Assembly (NCBI GenBank): GCA_016271365.2
Contig: CM057456.1
Location: 664,295,501-664,359,500, forward strand
Direction: 5' to 3'
Origin: Neoceratodus forsteri
Taxonomy: Eukaryota; Chordata; Ceratodontiformes; Ceratodontidae
Length of the DNA: 64,000 nt
The translations under genes were made by a program, and so were the position numbers. The notes beneath the pieces are model-generated. The model was not told where the DNA came from. It was given only the letters and a program-made list of their open reading frames with translations, and did not search any database. This document shows positions 33,401 to 44,652 of the stretch, piece after piece (the stretch's first letter is position 1; the number at the start of each line of letters is the position of its first letter).

Positions 33401-36400
33401 ACAGAAAGAGTAAGTGAGACAGGGGATGTGAGCGACCTCAACAGAGCTCTGTTGGGACATCTGTGGATTTCTTAGTGGCAGAAAAAGGAGCCTACGTCAG
33501 CAGAAGCCCAGTATGAAAGGCCAGCCTGCAGTGCCGGCAGAAACGAAACGAGCGAGTGAGAGACAGTGAGTAAGCGATCTCAATGGAGCTGTGTCGGGAC
33601 TGCAGCAGATTTCTTAGTGGGCAGAAAAAGGCATCAACGCAGGCAGGAGGCCAGTACAAAGGGGCAACCTGCAGCAGTGGGAGAAACAGAAAGAGCGAGT
33701 GAGAGAGGGGGAGTGAGCGAGCTCAGCGTAGCTCTTTCATGACTGCTGCAAATTTCTTTGTAAGCAGAAGAAGGTGGTAACGCAGGCAGGAGCCCAGTTC
33801 AAAAGGGCAGCATGTAGCGCCAGCAGAAATGGAATGAGCAAGGGAGAGGGGGGAGTGAGAAGCTCAACGGAGCTCTGTTGCGACTGCTGCAAATTTCTCT
33901 GTGGGCAGAAAAAGGTACCAACAGAGGCAGGAGCCGAGTACAAAATAGCAGCCTGCAGTGCCAGGAGAAACAGAATAATTGAGAGAGAGAGAGAGAGTAA
34001 GCAACCTCAACGGAGCTCTATTGTGACTGCTGCAGATTTCTTTGTGGCGGAAGAAGGCAGCAATGCAGGCAGGATTCCAGTACAAAAGGGCAGCCTGCAG
34101 CAGCGGGAGGAACAAAACACGCGAGTGAGAGAGGGGGAGTGAGTGAGCTCAATGGAGCTCTATCATGGCTGCTACAGATTTGTTTGTGGGCAGAAGAAGG
34201 TGGTATCTCAGGCAGGAGCACAGTACAAAAGGGCTGCCTGCAGCGCTGGGAGAAACACAACGAGTGAGTGACAGACAGGGAATGAGTGAGCTCAAAGGAG
34301 CTCTATTGTGACTGCTACAGATTTCTTTGTGGACAGAAAAAAGCATCAAAGCAGGCAGGAGGCCAGTACAAAAGGCCAGCCTGCAGCGCTGGCAGAAACA
34401 GAATGAACGAGTGAGAGAGAGAGAGAGGGAGACTGAGCAAGCTCAGCGGAGCTGTGTCAGGACTGCTGCAGATTTTTTTGTGGGCAAAAAGAGGCAGCAA
34501 TGCATGGAGGGGCTCAGTACAAAAGGGCAGCCTGCAGCAGTGGGAGAAACAGAACAAGCGAGTGAGAGAGGGGGAGTAAATGAGCTCAATGGAGCTCTAT
34601 CGTGACTGCTGCAAATTTCTTTTTGAGCAGAAGAAGGTGGCAATGCAGGCAGGAGCCCAGTACAAAAGGGCTGCATGTAGTGCCAGCAGAAACGGAATGG
34701 TCGAGTGAGAGGGGGAGTGAGAACCTCAATGGAGCTCTGTCAGGACTGCTACAAATATCTTTGTGGGCAGAAAAAGGCACCAACAGAGGCAGGAGCCCAG
34801 TACAAAATGGCAGCCTGCAATGCCAGGAGAAACAGAATGAGCGAGTGAGAGAGGGGGAGTAAGCGACCTCAATGGAGCTCTATCATGACTGCTGCAGATT
34901 TTATTGTAGGCAGAAAAAGGTGGCAGTGCAGGCAAGAGCCCAGAACAAAAGGTCAGCTTGCAGCCCCAGCAGAAACGGAACGAGCGAGTGAGAAGGGGGA
35001 GTAAGCGAGCGCAACGGAGCTGTGTCAGAATGTTGCAGATTTCTTTGTGGGCAGAAAAAGCTGACAACACAGGCAGGAGCCCAGTACAAAAGGACAGTCT
35101 ATAGCAGCGGGAGACACTGAATGAGCGAGTGAGGGACAGGGAGTGAGTGAGCTCAATGGAGTTCTGTTGGGACTGCTGCAGATTTCTTTGTGGGCAGAAA
35201 AATGCAGCAATGCACACAGGGGACCAGTACAAAAGGGCTGCCTGCAGGAGTAGGAGAAACAGAAAGAGCGAGTGAGAGAGGGGAGTGAGTGAGCTGAACA
35301 GAGCTCTATCATGACTGCTGCAAGCTTCTTTGTGAGCAGAAGAAGGTGGCAATGCAGACAGGTGCGCTGTACAAAAGGGCATCATGTAGCGCCAGCAGAT
35401 GTGGAATGAGCGAGTGAGAGAGGGGCAGTGAGAAGCTCAACGGAGCTCTGTCGGGACGCTTGCAAATTTCTTTGTTGACAGAAAAAGGCACCAGCAGAGG
35501 CAGGAGCCCAGTACAAAATGGCAGCCTGCAGCACCAGGAGAAACAGAATGAGTGAGTGAGAGAGGGGGAGTAAGCAACCTCAACGGAGCTCTATCATGAC
35601 TGTTGCAGATTTCATTGTGTGCAGAAAATGGCGGCAATGCAGGTAGGAGCCCAGTATAAAAGGCCAGCCTGCAGTGCCGGCAGAAACGAAACCAGCGAGT
35701 GAGAGACAGTGAGTAAGCGATCTCAATGGAGCTCTGTCAGGACTGCAGCAGATTTCTCTGTGGGCAGAAAAAGGCAGCAATGCATGCAGGGGCCTAGTAC
35801 AAAAGGGCAGCCTGCAGCACCGGCAGAAACAGAACGCGCGAGTGAGAAAGGGGGAGTAAGCGAGCTCAACAGAGCTCTGTTGGGACTGCTGCAAACTTCT
35901 TTGTGGGCAGAAAACGCAGACACCACAGGCAGGAGCCCAGTACAAAAGGGCAGCCTGCAGCAGTGGGAGACACAGAATGAGCAAATGAGGGAAGGGGAAT
36001 GAGTGAGCTCAGTGGAGCTCTGTTGTGACTGCTTTTTTTTTGCTTTGTGGGCCGAAAAAGGCAGGAATGCAGGCAGGGGCCCAGTACAAAAGGGCAGCCT
36101 ACAGAGGTGAGAGAAACAGAATGAGCGAGTGAGAGGGGGGAGTGAGCGAGCTCCATGAAGCTCTATCGTGACTGCTGCAGATTTGTTTATGGTCAGAAGA
36201 AGGCAGCAATGCAGGCAGGAGCCCAGTACAAAAGGGCAGCCTGCAGCACCAGCAGAAATAGAATGAGTGAGTGATAGAGGGGGAGTGAGTGAGCTCAGCA
36301 GAGCTCTATCAAAACGGCTGCAGATTTCTTTGTGGGCAGACAAAGGCACCAACAGAGGCAGGAGTCCAGTACAAAACGGCAGTCTGCAGGGCCAGGAGAA

Positions 36401-36492
36401 ACAGAACGAGTGAGTGAGGTGGGGGAGTGAGTGACCTCAACAGAGCTCTGTTGGGACAGCTGTGGATTTCTCTGTAGGCAGAAAAATGTGCA
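27489..36492. repeat. 143-bp satellite array, left block (about 63 units)
   Basis: The landmark 'gatttctttgtgggcag' lies at 27,697, 27,840, 27,983 and 28,126, exactly 143 bases apart, and continues with small length changes to the Gypsy insertion. A typical unit reads gctgctgcagatttc, tttgtgggcagaaaaagg, caatgcaggcaggagcccag, tacaaaagggcagcctgcag, ccaggagaaacagaatgag, cgagtgagagagggggagtg, agcgagctcaacggagctct. Several monomer subtypes (for example 'ggcatcaa', 'gtgagcagaagaagg', 'gctgacaa') recur at multiples of the unit, so there is higher-order structure. Open frames on the minus strand follow from composition; no gene. Confidence 0.95.
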
Positions 36493-38114
36493 TGTAACCC
36501 CTAGATGGCGCTATCCCAGGGGCTACTACCCCTGCCTGATTTGCCACTAACAGGTTGAGGGGCCTGCATCCAATGGCGGGTGCCTCCACCCAGAGGTCAG
36601 GGTTTGCAATAGTTAAACTAACTTGGTCACTGCCCTCTGGGACACTGCAACCCCTTTCTTCCCACTAGTGGCCCACACAATATATCATCAGAATTACCTT
36701 CATAGTATACACTTACCCCCAGGTCTGGTTCCGGCACTGGGACCTCCTGTGAAATGAGATACAGTGCAACAATCACAGTACAGTACTTTAACATAGACAA
36801 ATACCTCAGGCAGTATAACTTTGCTGAAACAAGCAGCTCTGATTTATTTAGGGGGATATAACAAGGACAGGGGGAAATCAGGTTAATTAGCTTATCACTC
36901 TGATAATCTACCTATGGCTCTGTGCACAGGCCTATCCCTATCAGTTACTGTCCCTGGGTACCCAAGCCTAGTGGCTAGTCCAAACCGTGGCAGCTGGTAG
37001 GCCCTTTCACACAGAGAAAAGGAGAATTAAACAGTCAGCAGTACAGTAATTCCATTTGGATTTAATGTGGCAATTCAACAGGGAGCGACCCTGAATTAGT
37101 ACTCACACCTCCAAATAAGATAGGGTCCTTCAATGTCAGCAGGGCTCACTTGAGGTACACAACCTCTTCACACATCCATATAAAAGAAAGCACTATACCA
37201 GGCAGGCTGCATCTGTATCCCGATGCAATTACTGCACAATACCCGGAGAACACACAGCAGATTCAGTTCCTGACAGACCCGATTGCAATTTTCAGCAATT
37301 CCTCCAGTCTTCTACAGGGTGAGCCTGGTTTCTACTCTTCAGAGATCCTTTTGATTCTTTTCACAGGACGGATTCAGTCCTAACAAGCTGTTACACAAGC
37401 TGCAGACCGAACTCTGGGCCTTACACACATTTTTGACTAAAACTGCACACTGAAAAGCACAGGGCTCCTTCCTTCTTCACTGCCAAAGCTCAACTGAAAC
37501 TCCAACCGACAAAACCGGGCACTTCCTTTGAGTTCCTCCCAGTTCTTGACTGGATTGGCTGTCACTCACAAAAGACTGCTGCTGTTGGTCCAAAAAGGCA
37601 CTGAAGTCTAAACTACATCTCCCAGAGTCACTGCCCATACAATCCTCTTGTGGCTGGCTCAGATTATGAGTCCAAGTTCTGATTCGTCCAAGGCACCATT
37701 TTAGAGCTAGCTTACCCCACACTGATTGGTCCAGTTCAGCAGTTCAAAACTAGAATGGGGAACTAGCAGACACAGTTCTGGCTGCAAAGAAAGCAGGTTA
37801 GACAAACTGTAATTTCATTATTACTCTAAATAATTTCTGGCAAACAGTTACATCTTTCAGATAGGTTCCTTTGCACTCCTAGTGACTGCAAAATGAATTG
37901 AATTGGCAGCAGCTCGAGTGGTACTCAGAGAAGCACACAGTCCCCCCTATAGAGTCAATTATGTCTGCAAGCAGACAGCTCTTAAAGAGACAGTACCAGA
38001 GGTTCTAAAAACACTCACTGATAAATGGCTTAAACGCCAAACACCATTCAGGCTTGGAGCATTCAAGCAAGCTCTGGAAGTCTTTTGGGAACCCCCATTT
38101 GCAGGGGGGTTACA
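36493..38114 (-). repeat. Gypsy 3' LTR
   Basis: Length 1,622; matches 44,653-46,257 throughout. It has TG...CA ends within the 9-base inverted tip tgtaacccc / ggggttaca. On the minus strand an AATAAA occurs at about 36,842-36,848, a possible polyadenylation signal. Differences from the other LTR are mostly single-base indels, often in runs of one base. Confidence 0.95.
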
Positions 38115-38124
38115 CCCTTCCTGG
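38115..38124 (-). promoter_or_regulatory. Polypurine tract of the Gypsy element
   Basis: On the minus strand a short purine run, ccaggaaggg, ends exactly at the 3' LTR. Its position fits the plus-strand DNA primer. It is short for a Gypsy tract. Confidence 0.55.
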
Positions 38125-39156
38125 CCTGGGAAAGCTTGACGTCCACGTCAAGCAAGTATCATAAGTTTCAACTGCAACCATATACATTTGCATTAGGCTT
38201 CTAACATGTAATCATCAGTCAATATATCATTTTACCAAGAACACATTTCTGAAACATTGCAGTACGTCACTCTTTACACAGTATTACATACACATTGTAC
38301 CATAACTCAAGTTATTACCTCTTGTACATGAAACTTGAAGAGAGGGCCTTCCTATCAGTTACCTTGGGGCTGGATGGGGCAAGGGCACCATACTTAGAGG
38401 GCAACACAAGTAACTTGAGTTAGCACTGATGCCAGTTTGGGCAATGAGCTCGGGGACACATACACTCCTTTATGGACAACATTGAGAGGCAAATCCACAG
38501 GCCTCCCAAGGGAATCATAACTGAGGTGCACCACAGGCTTTACAGCTCGACCAGTCTTTCTAGGGGAACTGTTACAGTCTCTGCACTCTGAGCCTCATTT
38601 TCAGCATTGTCCTCACTTGTCAGGAGTCTCCATGGGGTAGAGAGGCTAGAACTTGGGGCACTTTCGGCTCCAGGAGTTACAGTTTCTGAGTCCACAACAT
38701 TTGGCTCAGTATGGAGAGCTTTCGGACACTGGCAGTGGACTGTCAGGGCACTCAAACTACTCTTCTTGTTCGGGTGTATCACCAGTCTGCCCCAATCTAT
38801 CATTTCCTCCCTGAAAGCTCAAACAGTTCAACCATGCACAATGATTCCATTTCATCTGATCTGATGCTTTGCACTTCACTTTCTGGGAGCATTGGCTCCA
38901 GGGATGAAGCTGGGGACTTAGACAGTCCAGAAGGCCCAGCTTTGTCTCCAGTATTGACTAGGGATTGCCCCGAAACAATTGACTCAGTTCGTAAGAAGGA
39001 TAGTATTCAAAGTCACTCTACTTTCTTCCGATATGGACTGACAGTCATGCTCAACTGGACTTGTGGAGGGAACACTTTAACTTTGCTTCTGTAGGTGCAG
39101 ACTTTCTTGATCTTTTCTTAGCAGCAGCTCTAGTCACTGGTCCAGAGGGGCATCTT
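38125..39156 (-). other. Gypsy region between integrase and 3' LTR
   Basis: The C-terminal tail of Pol and/or 3' untranslated sequence. A 87-codon Ser/Glu-rich open stretch lies at 38,540-38,803 on the minus strand. I see no envelope-type signal or transmembrane pattern. Confidence 0.5.
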
Positions 39157-40426
39157 CTAGGGCTCAGACTCAATTAAGATTTGTCCAATGGGCAGTAAAT
39201 GATTTCTATGCATTGTTTTTACATCTTTTGAATTATTCTCAGGCCTTACTTTGTACACTGGCAGATCATCTAGTTTGCCCACTACAATGTGAGGGAGATG
39301 GTGCCATCTGTCAGCAATCTTGTGCTTGCCATGCAGTCCCAGATTTCTTAGCAATACCGATCTCCCTCCTGGAGTTCCTGTGCTTTCACCTTTTATCATA
39401 CCTTTCTTTGTTGGCCAGATTTCTTTGGCAGCCATGGTTTGAGCCAGTTAGTACGCATGAGTTAGCTGGGCCTTTAACTTTTGCACATACTGTAAATAGT
39501 TGTCAGCTTGAACCCCATCAGGAGAGACCCCAAACACACATCTACTGGTAGTCGAGCTTCTCTTCCAAACATCAGGCGGTAGGGGAGAATCCAGTGGCAT
39601 CACTTTTGGTGCAGTTATAAGCATGTACCAGGGTGCTAATTTGTTGGCTCCATCTAGGCTTGTCCTTTGGGTGCAGGGTGCCTAGCATATCTAGCAAAGT
39701 GTGGTTGAAACGTTCAGGCTGTGGGTCCCCTGGAGTGGTAAGGAGTGGTTCTGGACTTTCGCACTCCCCACAGAAAGCATCTCTTTGATCAGACGACTCT
39801 CAAAGTCTCTCCTTGATCAGAATGGATTCTTTGTGGAGCCCCATAGTGAACAAAAAGTTTTCTACAAGTACTTTGGCCACAGTGGATGCTTTCTGGTCTT
39901 TGGTGGGAAAGCTTGGGCATATCTCGTGAAATGGTCAGTGACCACCAGCACATTACTGATATTTCTTTGATCTGACTCCAAACTCAGAAAATCAATACAG
40001 ACCAGCTCCATGGGTGCACTGGTGGTGATGTTAACAAGAGGGCAGCCCTCTGGGGCAAAGCTTTCCTCTGTAAGCAGCGACTACAAGTTCGAATGTTGTC
40101 TGCACATCAGCCCCCATCTTAGGCCAATAGAATCTGGATCTCACCAAGTCAAGTGTTCTGTCTATACCAAGGTGCCCCATGTGGTTGTGCAAGGACCTCA
40201 GTACTGAGTCTTGAAAGGCAGTGGGCAGCACTAGTTGTTGTTTGTCTACTTGTCCCCCTCTGTCTACTGTTTCTCTGTATAACAGTTTATTGATCAGTTT
40301 CAACTTAGGACCTTCTTTGTATAACAGTGCAGTTCTCAAATCAGTGGAGCGTAATTTGGACACATCTTTTCCTGCATAGAGGGCTTCTAAAGCTGCTTTG
40401 ATCATGGGATTGTGGGATTGAGCCAC
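39157..40426 (-). pseudogene. Gypsy integrase
   Basis: It inserts the DNA copy into the chromosome. From the N-terminal side (high coordinates): zinc-binding H-H-C-C region at 40,100-40,260 ('HNHMGHLGIDRTLDL', 'FYWPKM'); the catalytic core in shifted frames, with the first Asp in 'ELVCIDFLSLE' near 39,985-40,010, the second in an 'HSDQG' block near 39,815-39,830 and the Glu in a 'PERFN' block near 39,710-39,725; then the C-terminal GPY/F-like module at 39,157-39,435 ('LPHIVVGKLDDLPVYKVRPE'). All catalytic positions can be found but the frame is broken several times. The last part, 'MHRNHLLPIG', is typical of vertebrate Gypsy integrases. Confidence 0.8.
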
Positions 40427-40466
40427 CGAATACTGTCATTGTCCAGCTGAGGCAGTGCACCAATGT

Positions 40467-42055
40467 CTATTGCAGAAAAGTGGCAAAAGCAGCAGGTATG
40501 CAATTCTCAGAGGCTCCCAAGCAATCCACCATGCAGTCCACTGCGTCCGTGGACATTTGTTCCTCCCTGTCAAACTTCCGGCAGAGTGCCCGAATGTCAG
40601 GTTCTGCCAATCGGACCCAATCATTCTGGGGAACAGGCCTCCGGGAGAGAGCATCAGCATCTATGTGGTTCAGACCTGCTCGGTATTCGAGAGCATAGTC
40701 ATATGTAGATAATGCAGAAAGCCACCTATGGCCAGTGGCATCCAACTTAGCTGAGGTCTGCACAAGGTCAAAGGATTATTGTCAGTTTTACTAGTATTTT
40801 AGCCCCATACAAGTACTCATGGAATTGGTCAACAATAGCCCACTTCAAAGCTAGGAACTCTAACTTATGTACAGGATAGTTCTTTTCGGATGGGGTCAGG
40901 CTTCTACTGGCAAAGGCCACTGGTCTCAGGCCATTCTCGTGCTCTTGGTACAACACAGCCCCCAACCCTTGCAAGCTAGCATCAGTGTGCAGGACGTAAG
41001 GTTTTCTTGGATCGGCATAGGCCAGCACTGGAGAATTGGGTAAGTTGATATATGATCTCATGAAAAGCAGTCTCACAATCAGGAGTCCAGCGGGCCCCAA
41101 ATACTTCACTTGGATGAAAATACACTCTTTCAGTCTTGAGGGACGCTGACTTTTGGTATTTTGTGTGGGGTTGGGGATACCCTTGAGTAAGGTTAAGTAA
41201 AGGCGGATCACTCTTGAATAGTCCTTGATGAGCGCCGATAATAACCACAGAATCCCAGGAATCTTTGCAGTTCTTTAGATTTTTGAGTTGTGGCCAGGTG
41301 GTCAAGGCCTCAACTTTACTTGGGTCGGTCTCATTCCTCGGTGGATACTATGTGTCCCACATACTTTACTGATGTTTGAAAGAATTGACACTTATCAATG
41401 GACAGTTTAAGGCCAAAGTCCTCCAGTCGGTCCAATACCTTAAATAATCTGCTCTCATGTTCCTCCAGTGAGCTGCCAAACACAATAACATCATCTAGGT
41501 ATACCAGGCACTCTAGTAAGTTCATGTCCCCCACTGCACGCTCCATCAATCGTTGAAAAGTGGCTGGGGCACCTGAAATCCCTTGAGGCATCCTCATGAA
41601 TTCATAGAAATAGCCGGACAGATAAAGGCCGTCTTCTCACGGTCCTCTGGGGCCATCGGGATCTGGTAGTACCCACTGCGGAGATCCAGCACAGAGAACC
41701 ACTTGCTCCCGTTTAGGCAGTCCAAAGCATCCTGAATGCGGGGCATTGTGTACTGATCAGGGATAGTCCGCCGGTTTAAGGTGCGATAATCCACACACAT
41801 CCTTACTGTTCCATTCTTTTTCCTCACTACCACAATGGGGGAAGCATAAGGGCTTCTGGATTCTTGTATTACACCAGCAGCTAACATCTCTTGCAGATGC
41901 CGTCTCACATCATCTATGTCAGCAGGTGCCAGGCGTCGAGACCTCTCACGAAATGGTCTTTCGTCATGCAGCAGGATATTGTGCTCAGCTCCTTGCACGC
42001 ATCCTACATCCCATTCCTTTAAAGAAAACACCTGGTCTCTGGGCAAGCTTCTCAC
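40467..42055 (-). pseudogene. Gypsy reverse transcriptase and RNase H
   Basis: Reverse transcriptase at 41,331-42,055: 'SPYASPIVVVRKKNGTVRMC', 'DYRTLNRRTIPDQYTMPRI', 'FSVLDLRSGYYQIPM' (first catalytic Asp), a frame break near 41,597, 'MPQGISGAPATFQRLM' and 'LVYLDDVIVFG' (intact Y-L-D-D). RNase H at 40,500-41,050: 'YVLHTDASLQGLGAVLYQE', 'KLEFLALKWAI' and, after another break, 'HIDADALSRRP'. Catalytic residues are all visible. This is the best-preserved part of the element; the breaks are of the one-base type also seen between the LTRs. Confidence 0.88.
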
Positions 42056-42733
42056 TGATCCTCACTTTCCATTCAGCTGGCAGCGGGAGTCGCGAAATCA
42101 AACAAGTCAGGCATTACTCTGTCATTCTTCCTTGAACTCTTGCTGCTGGGTAGCACTGCAGTGTCTGCACAATGCACATTAGCCAGGATGCAACCTCTGT
42201 TTACTCGAATGTCTCTTTCAGACACATTATGAACTTGGACCATTACCCTTCTGGCATAAGCATGGGCTCTAGCGGGCAAAATACTAAGCTTGACCAGCAG
42301 TCCCTCTGGCAATTTTCCATCGCCTGGTGCATCCAACATTAATATTTTTCTTAACATCCTTTCTGATATGGACCTCTCCTGTAAGGTACACTGGGCATTT
42401 GGCGCCAGGATCAGAGACTCAGGATCCTTCTTCCATACAATTCCGACCGGTTCCTCTGGTTCTGTTTTTCTGCATCTCTCTGTGCCTCATAGGCCTTCTT
42501 AATTAAAGCCGGAACTCTTAAAGCTCTACTAGTCTTTGACCCTGTTTTCATAACACAACTGTGCCAGCCTTCCGAACATATGAGCATTTGTTCCAATCAA
42601 CAAAGGACACCATCATACAGTCCAGTGGGGGACACACTAAGGCTAGGGTCTCTACTTGTTCGGCCACTCCAGCCACGGAGGTGGGGAAAGACAGCCAAAT
42701 TCGGATATACCGGAATAGGGTAGGCCTTCTCAC

Positions 42734-42970
42734 TTAACCCCATACATGCAGTCCTTCTAATGGTTGTAAGGGTACGTCTGACAAATGCTTCTGATACCAA
42801 TCCTGGAACATAATTGTCACTTGGGAGCCACTGTCTAATACAGCTCTTGTAGACACTCCATTCACCTTTACAGTGGTCTCCATGGAGGACCCACTCTTCT
42901 GGACCAGTCTGGAGAGGCGGTAGTGGGGGCCTGGGCAACTGACCTTGCCACAAAGGACGTGAATTAGCAT
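42734..42970 (-). pseudogene. Gypsy aspartic protease
   Basis: The frame contains 'VSTRAVLDSGSQVTIM', with the D-S-G catalytic triad of retroviral-type aspartic proteases. It follows gag and precedes reverse transcriptase. The protein would mature Gag and Pol as a dimer. The frame shifts on both sides, and the stretch 42,060-42,730 joining it to reverse transcriptase is readable only in pieces. Confidence 0.75.
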
Positions 42971-44223
42971 TTTGGTGCCTCACTGGGATTATGTCGTGCA
43001 CCTCTTAACCACTGATTTCTTCTCCGAAGCTCTCCTTGTAGCCTATATGCAACTTTGTCAGTGTCTTTGGGACTGGCATTCCTTTCATGTCCCATCTTTC
43101 CCACAATTATAGCAAAACATACTTTCTGGAGTTTGAGCTGGCCAAGGCGCCACACTGGGAGCCAGGGCGGGTATTACTAACTGGAAACCTGGGTGCCATC
43201 TCTGTCTGCGGCGTGATAAGCATTTGGAGACATCTCGTCAGTTTCTCCACTTCCATGGTCAAGGAATTGAGTTTGGAGCTGTTATCAGCAGGAGATACAT
43301 GGTGGGTACCCCACCCCATAGCAGATGCAGTCGGATATAGGTCAGGGCCCTGCATTGCAGGCGTGGCCTTCATAAAGGGACTGTTTTTGAATTCCGGATC
43401 TCTCTCAACAGTTCGCCCCATTGTGGCATATCTTTTCCTTGTCAGAGCACTCATTGACTGTCAACCTCTGCCCCTGAACTTCACTTTGATGGTCACCCTC
43501 AGTCACTCGGTCGTAGCTACAGCTGTTGGTGCAGGTACCTCCCGAGATCGCCTTTTCTCAACTCCTCGAATTTCTCTCATTAACTCATCATAGGAGGTGG
43601 GATTCCAGTCGATTTGCCAGGCGAACTTGAAGCAACAGCAGTTCTGAGAAGGGGCAGACTTAAGGATTCTGTCCAGTCTGGTTCGGTCCAGTTCAATCGC
43701 TGGCAAACTACCCTTTCTGAGGCATTCTTGCAACAATTTTTCCAGCGAGAGACATACACGGACAACAACTCCCTTGGTACTGTTGTGCATTTCTTACTCT
43801 CCACCATAGGTCCTCATCAGAATCTGGGCTCCCATACATATTCTCCAAGGCCTCAAGATAGGCCTGTGCAGTCGCTTCAGGGTTACTGGCCCGCGAATGG
43901 ATGGTAGCCAGGGCAGGACCTCGGAGGCTCTCACTAACCCTCTTTCGCTTTTCGCCTTCCGAGCATTGCCATTCTAGCACTTGGGGGGCAACATAGTCTA
44001 TCCAGGTCTCCCAGTCATCCTCCCCTTGGTGGGTGGGGAGGGTGCCAGAGAAGATCCTCAACCTTCGGTAAGAGTCGTGACTAATGGCAGGTGCAGAAAT
44101 AGGAGTCTGCATTGGTTCAGCCACCATTACGGGCACTGGAGCAGGAGAGGGTGTTGGGGGAGGAACACCCCCAGGTGGCAAGAATAGTTTCTTCAAGTCC
44201 TCCACAGTTTTCCCTCCCAGCAA
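42971..44223 (-). pseudogene. Gypsy Gag, PNMA-like capsid and zinc knuckle
   Basis: The best part, 43,708-44,223, reads 'RRLRIFSGTLP', 'DDWETWIDYV', 'GEKRKRVSESLRGPALATI' and 'YLEALENMYGSPDSDEDLW'. This is the pattern of the PNMA (paraneoplastic Ma antigen) family capsid, the domain of domesticated Gypsy Gags in mammals. The C-terminal capsid half lies in another frame at 43,503-43,790 ('LDRILKSAP', 'YDELMREIRGVEKRR'). A C-C-H-type zinc knuckle lies near 43,095-43,135 but a one-base shift splits it and the last Cys codon reads Ser. Gag would form the particle that packages the RNA. Confidence 0.75.
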
Positions 44224-44357
44224 CCATTCAGCAAATTTCTCCTCAAAAGTTTCAGATAGTGGTGGGGGCTGATTCCCCGGTCTTACTGTCCTTAGTTATC
44301 ACTCTCCAGCAGTGAGGGCTCCCTCTGGGGTAATGGTCTGTGGCACTTTGGAGCTAT

Positions 44358-44627
44358 CTATGGGATCCTTAACTCTACTAGGGCCAGGAAAGTGTGGGTG
44401 AGCAGATTAGCATGCCGACCCACCACCACAGGGTTTTGTAAACCTTCCACCTTGGAAAGTACTCCTGCACAGTGTCCGATTGATACCCAGGGGATGTCCA
44501 GGATAAGCATAGCATTTTGGGGTCGATCTCCTCCCAGTACACCACTCCACCAGCCGGTGCACAGCCACTTCTGTCGGGTACCCATTTTTTCTGAACAGTG
44601 GTTCAGAATATGGCCACTAGAGGACAC
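44358..44627 (-). pseudogene. Gypsy Gag N-terminal domain, PNMA-like
   Basis: Ahead of the capsid in a different frame, this stretch has a Trp-rich start, 'NAMLILDIPWVSI' and 'VVVGRHANLL...FLALVELR'. That is the layout of the N-terminal domain of PNMA proteins: a hydrophobic 'I-P' strand, then a 'V-G-R' and 'ALVEL' strand. It starts close to the primer binding site, as expected for gag. A shift near 44,230-44,350 separates it from the capsid. Confidence 0.6.
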
Positions 44628-44630
44628 ACA

Positions 44631-44649
44631 ATCCAGCGGTGAGCCTCCA
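44631..44649 (-). promoter_or_regulatory. Primer binding site, probably tRNA-Thr
   Basis: Three bases inside the 5' LTR the minus strand reads tggaggctcaccgctggat. The plus strand, ccagcggtgagcctcca, resembles a vertebrate tRNA-Thr 3' end (ccagcggtgcctcca) with 'ag' extra in the middle. The tRNA would prime minus-strand DNA synthesis. Confidence 0.55.
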
Positions 44650-44652
44650 AGA

